DNA from: Bhargavaea cecembensis DSE10
Lineage (GTDB): Bacteria; Bacillota; Bacilli; Bacillales_A; Planococcaceae
Length of the DNA stretch: 64,000 bases
NCBI RefSeq assembly: GCF_000348905.1
Contig: NZ_AOFT01000002.1
Coordinates: 300,255-364,254, forward strand
Direction: 5' to 3'
Both the position numbers and the translations under genes were made by a program. The notes under the pieces are model-generated. The model was not told the origin of the DNA and made no database searches. It was given only the letters and a program-made list of their open reading frames with translations. The stretch's first letter is position 1. The number at the start of each line of letters is the position of its first letter. This document shows positions 28,151-37,057 of this stretch, one piece after another.

Positions 28151-29065
28151 TCAGATGATGACCGCGAAGATGATCATCGAGACGAATAGGATCGTCATGT
28201 AGTTCAGCGAGTACACGAACATTCGTGTTGCCCATTTGAGGTCGTCTTCCGCCCTGAAGCCTTTCAGGGCGATAAAGAGCCAGCCTGCGTTAAGTGCCGT
28301 GGCGAGGACAATAAATGGCCAGCCAAGCTGAGGCAGCAGGAATGGGAGCGGGAAGAGAACGAGGACCCAGGCGAGCATCGATTTTTTCGTCCGGGCGAAT
28401 CCTTTTACGACCGGGAGCATCGGGATGCCCGCTGCTCGGTATTCTTCCGTCCTTCTCATGGCGATGGCATAGAAGTGAGGCGGCTGCCAGGCAAACATGA
28501 TCAGGAACAGCGCCCATGCACCTGGGCCAAGCGTCGGCTCGACGGCAGCCCAGCCGATCAGCGGAGGAATGGCCCCGGAAATGCTGCCGACAATCGTGTT
28601 GCTGACATGCTTTCTCTTGGACCACATCGAGTAGAGAACAACATAGCTGAAAACCCCGACGATGCCCCATAGCCCGGCTGTCGTGCTGGCGGAGAACAGA
28701 AGGATCTCCCCGATCAGCAAAAAGGCAACCGACATGGCAAGAACCGATGATGCCCTGAAGCGTCCTGTTACTGTGGGACGTGATTTCGTCCGCGACATGA
28801 TCGGGTCGATGTCCCTGTCGATCAGGTTGTTCATCGCCGCCGACCCGGCGACGATTAGTGAGGACCCAATTACGACATAAAACAACAAGTCCAACTCGTC
28901 CAGAAAGTGCCGGCCGGCGAACTGGATGGCAAGGAAGAAACCGGTAAACGCCGTAATGACATTCGAGTTCACGATGCCGATCTTGATGAGTGCCAAAAAG
29001 TCCTTCATAAAAGAAGCGGATTCAGCTTCCGCCGCAGTTGCATGTGCGGTGCGACTGTTTGTCAT
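28151..29065 (-). CDS. ctaB: Protoheme IX farnesyltransferase (heme O synthase)
   Basis: CtaB attaches a farnesyl group to heme B to give heme O. The 304-residue UbiA-type membrane protein has the prenyl-diphosphate motifs NNLIDRDIDPIMSRTKSRPT near residue 85 and YSMWSKRKHVSNTIVGSISGA-type sequence near 145. It has about nine membrane segments. AAAGGAGG precedes the start. It is divergent from ctaA, whose product converts heme O to heme A. Confidence 0.96.
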   Translation of the reverse strand: MTNSRTAHATAAEAESASFMKDFLALIKIGIVNSNVITAFTGFFLAIQFAGRHFLDELDLLFYVVIGSSLIVAGSAAMNNLIDRDIDPIMSRTKSRPTVTGRFRASSVLAMSVAFLLIGEILLFSASTTAGLWGIVGVFSYVVLYSMWSKRKHVSNTIVGSISGAIPPLIGWAAVEPTLGPGAWALFLIMFAWQPPHFYAIAMRRTEEYRAAGIPMLPVVKGFARTKKSMLAWVLVLFPLPFLLPQLGWPFIVLATALNAGWLFIALKGFRAEDDLKWATRMFVYSLNYMTILFVSMIIFAVII

Positions 29066-29383
29066 GAAACCCCTCCTTTCGAACTGCCGGCAAGTTCCGC
29101 TACCCTTTACTATAGCTGAATTTCGGGCTGAATTCTATACATAACCCGAATTTGTCGAATGATAGCGGACCGTCCGTATAATAGAGCACAGCATCTCTAT
29201 AGTAATGCATTTACGAAAATCTTTTGTGAAGCCTTTGAGCCTTTTTTATGAACAAATTGTGAAATGGAGTGCGGCCGGGTGTTCCATGCGGGTGTCGCCG
29301 TTGTTTTTGCCCTCCGTTTCCGATATCATCAGTTAAGCGACACCGTCACCAAACGGTACAGAACTCTTAAAGAGGTGTCATCC
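29066..29383. promoter_or_regulatory. Divergent ctaB/ctaA control region with ResD-like sites
   Basis: Two copies of a TTGTGAA motif (TTTTGTGAA at 29222-29230 and ATTGTGAAAT at 29256-29265) lie upstream of ctaA. They resemble the TTTGTGAAT sites bound by the aerobic/anaerobic regulator ResD, which controls ctaA in B. subtilis. A TATAAT at 29177-29182 has a TTGTCG hexamer 19 bases upstream and may be a ctaA promoter. On the minus strand TATAGT near 29110 could serve ctaB. No gene is visible. Confidence 0.55.
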
Positions 29384-30304
29384 ATGCAGCACAATCGAAC
29401 ACTGAAATGGCTCGCCGTTGCTTCGACGATCGGCATGCTCGCCATCCTTCTTGGCGGGGCGCTCGTCACGAAGACGGAAAGCGGGATGGGCTGCGGCAGG
29501 CACTGGCCCGGCTGCAACGGAGAACTGATTCCGTCAGAGATCAACGCTGAAGTGCTGATCGAGTTCTCCCACCGTGTTGTTACCGGTGTGGTCGGGATCC
29601 TGATTGTCCTACTGTCCGTCTGGGCATGGCGAGCACTCGGACATATACGCGAAACAAAGTTTCTGTCGTTCATGGCCATCTTCTTCCTCGTCCTCCAGGC
29701 ACTGATCGGTGCAGCACAGGTGCTCTGGGGGCAGGGTGACTTCATCCTCGCCCTTCACTTCGGCATTTCCCTGATTTCTTTCACAGCAGTTTTCCTGCTG
29801 ACACTCCTCATTTTCGAGGTGGACCGGAAATTCGATGCGGAGAATGTGAGAATCGGCAAAAAACTGAAGTGGCATACGATCGGCGTTACCCTTTATTCGT
29901 ATATCGTCGTCTATACGGGGGCATTGGTCCGGCATACGGATTCGGGACTGGTCTGCAGGGACTGGCCGTTCTGCAGAAATGACGACATCGGCCTTCCCAC
30001 AAACATGCATGAGTGGGTGCAGATGGGCCACCGGGTTGCCGCACTGCTCATCATGGTCTGGATCGCCTATATCTTCTACCATGCGTGGAAACATTACCAG
30101 AGCCAGAAGGCTGTCAGCCGGGGCTGGCTGATTGCGCTGATCCTCGTTCTGGCGCAGGCGACGACCGGCATGCTCGTGGTACTCACACGTGCCAATCTGG
30201 CCGCGGCCCTGGTCCACTCACTGATCATCTCGCTTCTGTTCGGCCTCCTCTGCTACATGATCCTGCTCGTCTCAAGGAGCCGGCACTTCGAGAAAAAGAT
30301 ATAA
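29384..30304 (+). CDS. ctaA: Heme A synthase
   Basis: CtaA oxidises heme O to heme A. The 306-residue protein has about eight membrane segments. The conserved cysteine pair is in MGCGRHWPGC near residue 35, with EFSHRVVTG (catalytic Glu and heme His) near 58. The second half repeats the pattern with RHTDSGLVCRDWPFC near 185 and EWVQMGHRVAA near 208. The ATG at 29384 follows AGAGGTG; the long upstream reading from 29264 has no ribosome site. It is divergent from ctaB. Confidence 0.95.
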   Translation: MQHNRTLKWLAVASTIGMLAILLGGALVTKTESGMGCGRHWPGCNGELIPSEINAEVLIEFSHRVVTGVVGILIVLLSVWAWRALGHIRETKFLSFMAIFFLVLQALIGAAQVLWGQGDFILALHFGISLISFTAVFLLTLLIFEVDRKFDAENVRIGKKLKWHTIGVTLYSYIVVYTGALVRHTDSGLVCRDWPFCRNDDIGLPTNMHEWVQMGHRVAALLIMVWIAYIFYHAWKHYQSQKAVSRGWLIALILVLAQATTGMLVVLTRANLAAALVHSLIISLLFGLLCYMILLVSRSRHFEKKI

Positions 30305-30320
30305 ACCGATCCGGGCTCCA

Positions 30321-30353
30321 GCCGCAGACAACCGTTGTTGTCTGCGGCATTTT
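30321..30353 (+). terminator. Terminator after ctaA
   Basis: GCCGCAGACAAC/GTTGTCTGCGGC (30321-30348) is a perfect hairpin followed by ATTTTC. Confidence 0.9.
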
Positions 30354-30391
30354 CATATCTTCGCACAAAACAATCCCCCATCCACTATTCA

Positions 30392-30440
30392 CAAAAAAAC
30401 AGCAGGGAATGCCGTTTTCGGCATTCCCTGCTGTTTTTTA
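30392..30440. terminator. Bidirectional terminator at the end of pyc
   Basis: AACAGCAGGGAATGCC/GGCATTCCCTGCTGTT is a perfect 16-base stem flanked by A7 and T6. It directly abuts the pyc stop codon. Confidence 0.97.
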
Positions 30441-33400
30441 TCAGTCTTCGTCCATTTCAATCAGAAGATCCCCGGTGGAAATGGAGTCTCCCGCAGAAAC
30501 ATGGATTTCTTTGACCGTGCCGTCAAATGGTGCCTGGACGGTCGTTTCCATCTTCATTGCTTCGGTGATGAGGAGATGTTCGCCCCGCTTGACCCGGCTG
30601 CCACGGTCAATGGCAACTTTCAGCACAGTACCCGGCATGGTTGCGCCGATATGCTTACTGTTGCCCTTCTCCGCCTTTTTCCGCTGGATATGATCCGTTT
30701 CCGCAGATGCATCGTCAATGCAGACCTCACGCGGCTGGCCGTTGAGTTCAAAGTAGAGGTTCCGTGTCCCGTCCGGCTGAACTTCTCCGATCGATACAAG
30801 CTTGATGATGAGGGTCTTCCCTTTCTCAATCTCCACTTCCACTTCCTCGCCGAGCTTCAGCCCGTAGAAGAAAGTTGGCGTATCGAGTACGGAAACGTCC
30901 CCGAATTTCTCCGCCTGGGCAGCGAAGTCATCGAACACTTTCGGATAAAGTGCATGCGCCAGTATGTCATGGGCGGAAACCGGACGGTTCAGTTTCTCGA
31001 ACAGCTGGTCTCGCGCCGCCTGGAAGTCGAACGGTTCCAGCAGTTCACCAGGGCGTACAGTGAGGGGTTCCCTTCCCTTCAGAATGACTTTCTGGAGCTC
31101 TTCCGGGAAACCGCCGTATGGCTGGCCGATCTCCCCGCGGAAGAATTCGATGACTGAATCCGGGAAATCGATCGAACGGCCCCGTTCAATTACGGACTGT
31201 TCATCCAGGTTGTTCTGGACCATGAAGAGTGCCATATCGCCGACCACTTTTGAAGAAGGTGTAACTTTGACAACGTCGCCGAACAGCATGTTGACGCGGC
31301 CGTACATCTCCTTCACTTCTTCCCAGCGCTCACCGAGGCCGACCCCTTTTGCCTGCTGCTGCAGGTTGCTGTACTGGCCGCCCGGCATCTCATGGGCATA
31401 AATCTCCGAGTGCGGGCTCTTCATGCCGCTCTCGAACCTTCCGTACATTTTCCGGACGTCTTCCCAATAATGGGAAAGCTCTTCCAGAGAACCGATATCC
31501 GCCCGGACATTGCGTTCTCTGCCCGAAAGCGCATAGGCCAGCGACGAAGCGCTCGGCTGGGAGGTGAGGCCGGCCATCGAGCCGAGTGCCGTGTCGACGA
31601 TGTCCACTCCGGCATCGATCGCACGGGCGTACATGAAGATTCCATTGCCGCTCGTGTCATGCGTGTGCAGATGGATCGGAAGCGAAACCGTATCCTTCAG
31701 CTCCGAGACAAGACGGTAAGCCGCTTCAGGCTTCAGAAGCCCCGCCATGTCCTTGATGGCGAGAATATGCGCGCCGGCATCTTCCAGTGCCTTCGCCATC
31801 TCCTTGTAATAGGAAACTGTATATTTCGCGCGGTTGTCGTCCAGAATGTCCCCGGCGTAGCAGATGGCCGCTTCAGCAACCTTTCCTGACAGCCGGGTCT
31901 CATCGATGGCGACCTCCATCTGCTTGATCCAGTTCAGGCTGTCGAAGATGCGGAATACGTCGATGCCCGCTTCCGCCGATTTCCTGACGAACTCTCGGAT
32001 CACATTATCCGGATAGTTTGTGTAGCCGACCGCATTGGATCCTCGGAATAGCATCTGGAACAGCACGTTCGGGATTTTCTCGCGAAGCTTGATCAGCCTG
32101 TCCCAAGGGCTTTCGCCAAGGAATCTGTAGCTGACATCGAACGTCGCGCCGCCCCACATCTCAAGTGAGAATGCATCCTGCATAAGGCGTGCGGTTTCAT
32201 CACCGATATCAAGCAGATCATGCGTCCGGACACGGGTCGCAAGCAGTGACTGGTGTGCATCCCGGAATGTGGTGTCCGTCAGCAGCACATCATCCTGTTC
32301 ACGGATCCACTGTGCGAGCCCTTCGGCTCCCCGCTCATCAAGGATCTGCTTGGTTCCCTGCTTTGGCGGTGCAGACAGGTCGACGGACGGTTTGCGGGCC
32401 GGATGGAACACCGGCTTCTGTTCTTTACCGATGCCCGGGAAGCCGTTGACGGTGACATTGCCGATGTACGTCAGAAGCTTTGTCCCGCGGTCCTTCCTCG
32501 CCGGGAAGATGAACAGGTCCGGCGTCTCATCGATGAACGCGGTATTGTATCTGCCGCTGAGGAAATCCGGATGTTTGACGACGTTTTCAAGAAACGGAAT
32601 ATTCGTTTTGATGCCGCGGATCCGGAATTCCTGCAGGTTCCGCTCCATCTTCGCCGCCGCTTCCTTGAACGTCATCCCCCACGTGGATACCTTGACGAGA
32701 AGGGAATCGTAGTGAGGCGTGATGACCGCCCCCTGGAAGCCGTTGCCTGCATCCAGACGGACACCGAAACCGCCGCCTGACCGGTAGACCATCAGCTTGC
32801 CGGTATCCGGCATGAAATTGTTCAGCGGATCTTCCGTCGTCACCCTGGACTGGATCGCATAGCCGAACAGCGGAATGCTATCCTGTGCCGGGATCCCCGT
32901 CTCCGGATCGGACAGGCTCCTGCCTTCTGCAATATAGATTTGTGAATGCACGATGTCGATTCCTGTCACCATCTCCGTGATGGTATGCTCCACCTGGATC
33001 CGGGGATTGACTTCGATAAAGTAGAAGTTGTCCCCGTCCACAAGAAATTCTACCGTACCGGCGTTGATGTATCCTGCATTTTTCATGAGGCGGACTGCCG
33101 CTTCGCAGATTTCCGCCCGAAGCTCGTCCGAGATCGTGATCGACGGTGCAATTTCCACGACTTTCTGGTGGCGCCGCTGGACTGAGCAGTCGCGCTCATA
33201 CAGATGGACGACGTTGCCGTATGTATCTGCCAGGATCTGCACTTCGATGTGTTTCGGTTTATCGAGGAATTTCTCTACATAGACATCGGAGGATCCGAAA
33301 GCAGCTTTTGCTTCGGATTTTGCCCGCTCATAGGCTTCTGCCGTCTCATCGGAAGAACGCACTACCCGCATTCCGCGGCCGCCGCCGCCGAGTGCTGCCT

Positions 33401-33881
33401 TGATAATGATCGGATAGCCATTCTGTTCCCCGAATGTTTGGACTTCTTCAAGCGAAGAAACAGGGCCGCCGCTTCCCGGAATAACCGGCAGATCAGCCTT
33501 GACCGCCTGTTCGCGTGCCTTGACTTTGTCGCCGAACATATCCAGGTGAGTAGAGCGTGGCCCTATGAAGATGATCCCTTCTTCTTCGCATCGCCGTGCG
33601 AATTCAACGTTTTCCGACAGGAAGCCGTATCCCGGATGGATGGCGTCCGCGCCGGAATCTTTCGCGATGGCGATGATCCCCTCAATGTCAAGATAGGCAT
33701 CGATCGGCTTTTTCCCCTTGCCGACCAGGTATGCTTCATCCGCTTTATAACGGTGGAACGATCCGCTGTCCTCCGCCGAGTAGATGGCGACTGTGCGGAT
33801 CTTCAGTTCTGTGCACGCCCGGAAAATCCGGATTGCAATCTCTCCCCGGTTAGCCACCAGGATCTTCTGGATTTTCCCCAT
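30441..33881 (-). CDS. pyc: Pyruvate carboxylase
   Basis: A 1146-residue biotin enzyme that makes oxaloacetate from pyruvate and bicarbonate. Order: biotin carboxylase domain (1-450; GGGGRGMRVV, FYFIEVNPRIQVEHT), carboxyltransferase domain (about 530-800; TDTTFRDAHQSLLATRVR, HLHTHDTSGNG), the allosteric/tetramerisation region, then the biotinyl domain with the modified lysine in ITEAMKMET near the C-terminus. The ATG at 33881 has AAGGAG; the upstream reading to 33935 lies in the ftsW end. Length equals that of B. subtilis PycA. It lies 16 bases after ftsW. Confidence 0.97.
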   Translation of the reverse strand: MGKIQKILVANRGEIAIRIFRACTELKIRTVAIYSAEDSGSFHRYKADEAYLVGKGKKPIDAYLDIEGIIAIAKDSGADAIHPGYGFLSENVEFARRCEEEGIIFIGPRSTHLDMFGDKVKAREQAVKADLPVIPGSGGPVSSLEEVQTFGEQNGYPIIIKAALGGGGRGMRVVRSSDETAEAYERAKSEAKAAFGSSDVYVEKFLDKPKHIEVQILADTYGNVVHLYERDCSVQRRHQKVVEIAPSITISDELRAEICEAAVRLMKNAGYINAGTVEFLVDGDNFYFIEVNPRIQVEHTITEMVTGIDIVHSQIYIAEGRSLSDPETGIPAQDSIPLFGYAIQSRVTTEDPLNNFMPDTGKLMVYRSGGGFGVRLDAGNGFQGAVITPHYDSLLVKVSTWGMTFKEAAAKMERNLQEFRIRGIKTNIPFLENVVKHPDFLSGRYNTAFIDETPDLFIFPARKDRGTKLLTYIGNVTVNGFPGIGKEQKPVFHPARKPSVDLSAPPKQGTKQILDERGAEGLAQWIREQDDVLLTDTTFRDAHQSLLATRVRTHDLLDIGDETARLMQDAFSLEMWGGATFDVSYRFLGESPWDRLIKLREKIPNVLFQMLFRGSNAVGYTNYPDNVIREFVRKSAEAGIDVFRIFDSLNWIKQMEVAIDETRLSGKVAEAAICYAGDILDDNRAKYTVSYYKEMAKALEDAGAHILAIKDMAGLLKPEAAYRLVSELKDTVSLPIHLHTHDTSGNGIFMYARAIDAGVDIVDTALGSMAGLTSQPSASSLAYALSGRERNVRADIGSLEELSHYWEDVRKMYGRFESGMKSPHSEIYAHEMPGGQYSNLQQQAKGVGLGERWEEVKEMYGRVNMLFGDVVKVTPSSKVVGDMALFMVQNNLDEQSVIERGRSIDFPDSVIEFFRGEIGQPYGGFPEELQKVILKGREPLTVRPGELLEPFDFQAARDQLFEKLNRPVSAHDILAHALYPKVFDDFAAQAEKFGDVSVLDTPTFFYGLKLGEEVEVEIEKGKTLIIKLVSIGEVQPDGTRNLYFELNGQPREVCIDDASAETDHIQRKKAEKGNSKHIGATMPGTVLKVAIDRGSRVKRGEHLLITEAMKMETTVQAPFDGTVKEIHVSAGDSISTGDLLIEMDED

Positions 33882-33897
33882 TTCCCCATCTCCTTCA

Positions 33898-35061
33898 TCA
33901 TGATCTTGTTTCGTTCCTGACGAACATGGATACATTCAACAGTATCCCTATACAAAATGATAACAGGATTAATGAGGTTCCGCCATAGCTTATAAACGGA
34001 AGCGGAACACCGGTCAGAGGCATCAGACCCGTCATCCCGCCGAGATTGACGAACGTCTGAAAACCGATGAGGCTCCCGATGCCCGCCGCAATCATGCGGG
34101 CCTGGGGATTTTTTGTCTTGAGCGCGAGGCTGATGGCCCGCATCACGATAAAGCCAAGACCGCCCACGACAATCAGCACGCCGAGGATTCCAAGTTCTTC
34201 AGAGATGATCGCCATAATGAAGTCGGTCTGCGGCTCCGGAAGATAACCCATTTTCTGGACAGACTGGCCGAGTCCGAGTCCTTTCAGCCCGCCCGCTCCG
34301 ATTGCCAGGTACCCATTTATAATCTGGAACCCGGAGCCGAGCGGATCTTCAAACGGATCCATGAATGTGGTCAGCCTGGCAAGCCGTCCATCAGTCAGCA
34401 GTTGCTTGCCGCTCAGGACTGCGACAAGAACGAAGAGGAATGCGGCTGCGATCGCAAGGCCTGAGAACTTGAAGAATGTCTTGGGCCTCATGCCGCTTGC
34501 GGCCATGACGGAAACGGAGGTGACCAACAAAATCATGGTCGCCCCGATATCGGTTTCCATCATGATCGACAAAACGGCAAACGCGAGCAGGATAACCGGT
34601 GGAAACACCGAGTTGTTCAAATCATTGATGGCGTTCTGCTGCAGTTTCTTCGCGAAAAAACCGGAGAAATACAGGATGAAGGCAATTTTAGCCACTTCGG
34701 AAGGCTGGAGGTTGATCGGCCCCAGGTCGATCCAGCTTCTCGCCCCCGCTTCATCGCCGAACCCGATAAAGTGGACCGTAAAAAGCAGGGCGAACGTGAC
34801 AAACAGCATCAGCGCCATGAACCCTTTCCGCTTATAATGCTTGAACGGGATAATCGCACCGAGCGCAAGGGCAGGCAGCGCAACAGCGAGATTGACCAGC
34901 TGCCGTTTGTAGAAATGGTCCGCATCAAATCCGTAGCGGTTAACAGCCCAGACCATGCTCGCACTGTAGATCATCACAAGCCCGAACAGGCAAAGTGCAA
35001 GATAAACGAAAAAGAGCGGAAAATCAAAATTCCGGATGTATCGCTTCAAGTATGCTTTCAT
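33898..35061 (-). CDS. ftsW: Peptidoglycan polymerase FtsW
   Basis: A 387-residue SEDS-family glycosyltransferase with about ten membrane segments that polymerises septal peptidoglycan with a class B PBP. GARSWIDLGPINLQPSEVAK near residue 110, PEPQTDFIMAIISEELGILG near 265, and GMTGLMPLTGVPLPFISYGG near 340 are the SEDS signatures. The ATG at 35061 follows GAGGG. Its place next to pyc matches B. subtilis ftsW (ylaO), not rodA or spoVE. The start of pyc is 16 bases downstream. Confidence 0.93.
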   Translation of the reverse strand: MKAYLKRYIRNFDFPLFFVYLALCLFGLVMIYSASMVWAVNRYGFDADHFYKRQLVNLAVALPALALGAIIPFKHYKRKGFMALMLFVTFALLFTVHFIGFGDEAGARSWIDLGPINLQPSEVAKIAFILYFSGFFAKKLQQNAINDLNNSVFPPVILLAFAVLSIMMETDIGATMILLVTSVSVMAASGMRPKTFFKFSGLAIAAAFLFVLVAVLSGKQLLTDGRLARLTTFMDPFEDPLGSGFQIINGYLAIGAGGLKGLGLGQSVQKMGYLPEPQTDFIMAIISEELGILGVLIVVGGLGFIVMRAISLALKTKNPQARMIAAGIGSLIGFQTFVNLGGMTGLMPLTGVPLPFISYGGTSLILLSFCIGILLNVSMFVRNETRS

Positions 35062-35085
35062 CGAATCCCTCAATCTTTCTTCTAA

Positions 35086-35123
35086 ACAAAAAACTCAAAC
35101 CGGCAAACGAGTTTGAGTTTTTT
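35086..35123. terminator. Terminator after ylaN
   Basis: AAACTCAAAC/GTTTGAGTTT (35091-35120) flanked by A- and T-runs, between ylaN and ftsW. It works best for the minus-strand ylaN transcript. Confidence 0.9.
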
Positions 35124-35126
35124 GCG

Positions 35127-35408
35127 TTATTTCTTCGTATATGCATCATGCAAAATCGACAGTTCGCGCTCCAGGGAAGCCAGAATCTCTTTTCCCTGTT
35201 CACGTTCAATCAGGCCCAATTTTGCTGCGAACTCGATTTCGCGGGAAAGCCCGAACATCTGTGTATCGAGCACTTCTTCATACAGAGGGCACTGCGGCAT
35301 CGTCAAATGATCCATCTGAACTTTGATCAGCTGGGCGATCTTTTCCGCATCCGCCTGAAGAAGTTCCAATGCCTTTTCATGATACGCCGGTTGAACATTT
35401 GTATCCAT
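35127..35408 (-). CDS. ylaN: YlaN family protein (Fur-linked iron homeostasis)
   Basis: A 93-residue helical protein: [26 protein letters not shown] at the start, then [30 protein letters not shown]. YlaN is essential in B. subtilis under low iron and has been tied to Fur-dependent control in Bacillus and Staphylococcus. Length and sequence fit the family closely. It is monocistronic, with a terminator directly downstream. Confidence 0.93.
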   Translation of the reverse strand: MDTNVQPAYHEKALELLQADAEKIAQLIKVQMDHLTMPQCPLYEEVLDTQMFGLSREIEFAAKLGLIEREQGKEILASLERELSILHDAYTKK

Positions 35409-35584
35409 GAAGCCGCCCCCATCAGCAGGTTTTCTGCTACAGTATATCTATTAGAGTTTATCTTTTAGGAGCAGAAATTGCAAGCACCCTTCATATAGAC
35501 GCTTCTCATCGGCAGAGGTTTCCCCTTTTGCAGGAGCCCGCTTTGCTGTAAACTGAACATGCGACAAACTGGAGGAGATACAAG

Positions 35585-36085
35585 ATGCTGATCATTCCGA
35601 TACAGGGAAAGTGCAAGTACCGCATCTCGCTGGATCCGACCACCTGGATCTTCGATGACCGGAAACTTGACCTGAATACGTATTTCACAGAAGAAAAAGT
35701 AGCGGATGATAAAATGGGCGACTACATCAAATCGACGTCCAAACACTGGTCCCGCGAACTGATGGAAGGCGCGAAGACCCAGGAAGAGCTGGAGAAACCG
35801 GCAAGGAAGTTCAAGAAGCAGGAGCTGCTCACCGGCACATTCGGCATTGCACTCGAACCGTTCCTGAAGAACGCAGAGGCGGAAGAAGATGCGGAAGCCG
35901 TGGTCTTCGCCGACAAGGATGGAGGCGAGCACCGCTTCCCGATCGAAGAAGCTTACGGAATGCTGTTCCAATTCAGCCGGGACGGCAAGCCGCTCGGTGA
36001 AGAAGGCCCTGCATTCCTCATTCTGCCTGATGGCTCGAATCTGGAAGCCCCGATCAAGGGAATCCGCTCCATCACATTTGTCTGA
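35585..36085 (+). CDS. ylaL: YlaL-like conserved protein
   Basis: A 166-residue soluble acidic protein starting MLIIPIQGKCKYRISLDPTTWIFDDRKLDL. I recognise it by sequence and by position (between ylaN and ylaI) as the YlaL type; its role is unknown. There is no signal peptide and no clear catalytic motif. GGAGGAG lies upstream of the ATG at 35585. It is followed 12 bases later by ylaI. ylaJ, ylaK and ylaM of B. subtilis are missing from this locus. Confidence 0.78.
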   Translation: MLIIPIQGKCKYRISLDPTTWIFDDRKLDLNTYFTEEKVADDKMGDYIKSTSKHWSRELMEGAKTQEELEKPARKFKKQELLTGTFGIALEPFLKNAEAEEDAEAVVFADKDGGEHRFPIEEAYGMLFQFSRDGKPLGEEGPAFLILPDGSNLEAPIKGIRSITFV

Positions 36086-36097
36086 GGAGGTGGAGTC

Positions 36098-36301
36098 ATG
36101 CATGTGCGCTGCGTGATGTGCGACCGAGAAGAAGAAATCCCGGATGACTCCCCGGAGGCCAAGCGCATCCGTAACCGGCCGATCCATACGTATATGTGCA
36201 GGGAGTGCCACGACCGCATCGCGGAAAAAACTGCGGAGCGGCTCGCCACCGGAAAATTCATTTTCCGCCGCTCCTCCGAATCATCGGAGGAAGAATTTTA
36301 A
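36098..36301 (+). CDS. ylaI: YlaI family small zinc-binding protein (DUF2197)
   Basis: A 67-residue protein with CVMCDREEEIP near the start and MCRECHDRI near residue 35. The two CxxC pairs form a zinc ribbon. Lengths and spacing fit YlaI. GAGGAGGTG precedes the ATG. It is in an operon with ylaL and followed by a strong terminator. Function unknown; a nucleic-acid or protein-binding role is likely from the fold only. Confidence 0.87.
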   Translation: MHVRCVMCDREEEIPDDSPEAKRIRNRPIHTYMCRECHDRIAEKTAERLATGKFIFRRSSESSEEEF

Positions 36302-36321
36302 GCGGTGGACAACAGACCTTA

Positions 36322-36370
36322 TAGCTGCAGACAAAGCGGGGACTTCTTTCTTTGTCTGCAGCTACTTTTT
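36322..36370 (+). terminator. Terminator after ylaI
   Basis: TAGCTGCAGACAAAG (36322-36336) pairs perfectly with CTTTGTCTGCAGCTA (36350-36364), followed by CTTTTTG. Confidence 0.95.
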
Positions 36371-36394
36371 GTTTTCCGAGTCACTTGTGTGTAC

Positions 36395-36610
36395 TGAAAT
36401 CCACCGGATTTCCGCTGCGGGCCCTCGCGTTCCGCGGGCCGGCGCCTAGCCCTCGACTCCGTCCTGCTTGCCTGCTGCCCAACGCTTCGCTTGTGGGCGC
36501 AGACGCCAGTCTTCGTACTGGCTTATGTGCGGCTTTTCCCGCAGGAGTCTCGGGCCCTTCGCTTCAATCCCCATGCGGCTTACCGAGAAAAAGTTTCTGG
36601 TTAGATAAAC
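36395..36610. repeat. Dispersed Bacillales-type intergenic repeat
   Basis: This GC-rich gene-free stretch contains CCCGCAGGAGTCTCGGGCCC followed by CTTCGCTTCAATCC, and at the other end GATTTCCGCTGCGGGCCC. I recall closely related sequences as abundant intergenic repeats in Bacillus and Planococcaceae genomes. Frames that stay open across it are known sources of spurious predicted proteins. Local short inverted repeats (GCGTTCCGCGG, CGCCAGTCTTCGTACTGGC) suggest folding as RNA or DNA. No gene is visible between 36302 and 36697. Confidence 0.6.
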
Positions 36611-36682
36611 CTGGTGTGGATGCAATCAAACGGAAGCCCCGTTGTCTGCACTTCCGTCTCCAATACCCCTGGCAGAATACAA

Positions 36683-36720
36683 AAAAAGATTCCACGCTCA
36701 CACGGGCGTGGAATCTTTTT
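36683..36720 (-). terminator. Terminator overlapping the end of ylaH
   Basis: AAAAAGATTCCACGC/GCGTGGAATCTTTTT forms a long hairpin. The ylaH stop at 36698-36700 lies inside it, so the last codons form one arm. Confidence 0.9.
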
Positions 36721-37042
36721 GTTCGTTTTTGTCGTCGTTGACCCGGCGGATCCTGTAGATGATCAGGATCAGTGCCGCAACAATCAGCCCTTCCACAATC
36801 GGAAGGAAAAACGCGAGGAATGTGAGGACCAGGCATCCGAGGAACAGGAAAAGATAGATGACCACGTTCTGCCAGGGTTTCAGCTTCTTCGCAAATCCAA
36901 GATAATACACGAGGGCCGATAAGGCGAAAATGATGAAGAACAGGACATATCCCGCTGAAGTGAAAGATGGCATCGCTTCATACACATAGCGGGAGATGGC
37001 CGACATTCTTCCGAATACTTGCTCCTCTTGCAAAATGGACAT
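36698..37042 (-). CDS. ylaH: YlaH-like membrane protein
   Basis: A small membrane protein of 111-114 residues with three hydrophobic segments (about 28-50, 58-80, 82-100). VYYLGFAKKLKPWQNVVIY and GCLVLTFLAFFLPIVEG match the YlaH family; role unknown. The ATG at 37042 touches the AAAGGA ribosome site, whereas a TTG at 37033 is ideally spaced, so TTG may be the true start. It lies 15 bases upstream of the typA end on the same strand, in fact downstream of typA as in B. subtilis. Confidence 0.85.
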   Translation of the reverse strand: MSILQEEQVFGRMSAISRYVYEAMPSFTSAGYVLFFIIFALSALVYYLGFAKKLKPWQNVVIYLFLFLGCLVLTFLAFFLPIVEGLIVAALILIIYRIRRVNDDKNEQKDSTPV

Positions 37043-37057
37043 TCCTTTCGGATTCGG

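Noticed and set aside
36352..36741. A 129-codon plus-strand frame through the dispersed repeat
   Set aside because: It matches the kind of spurious protein predicted from Bacillales intergenic repeats and lacks a ribosome site.
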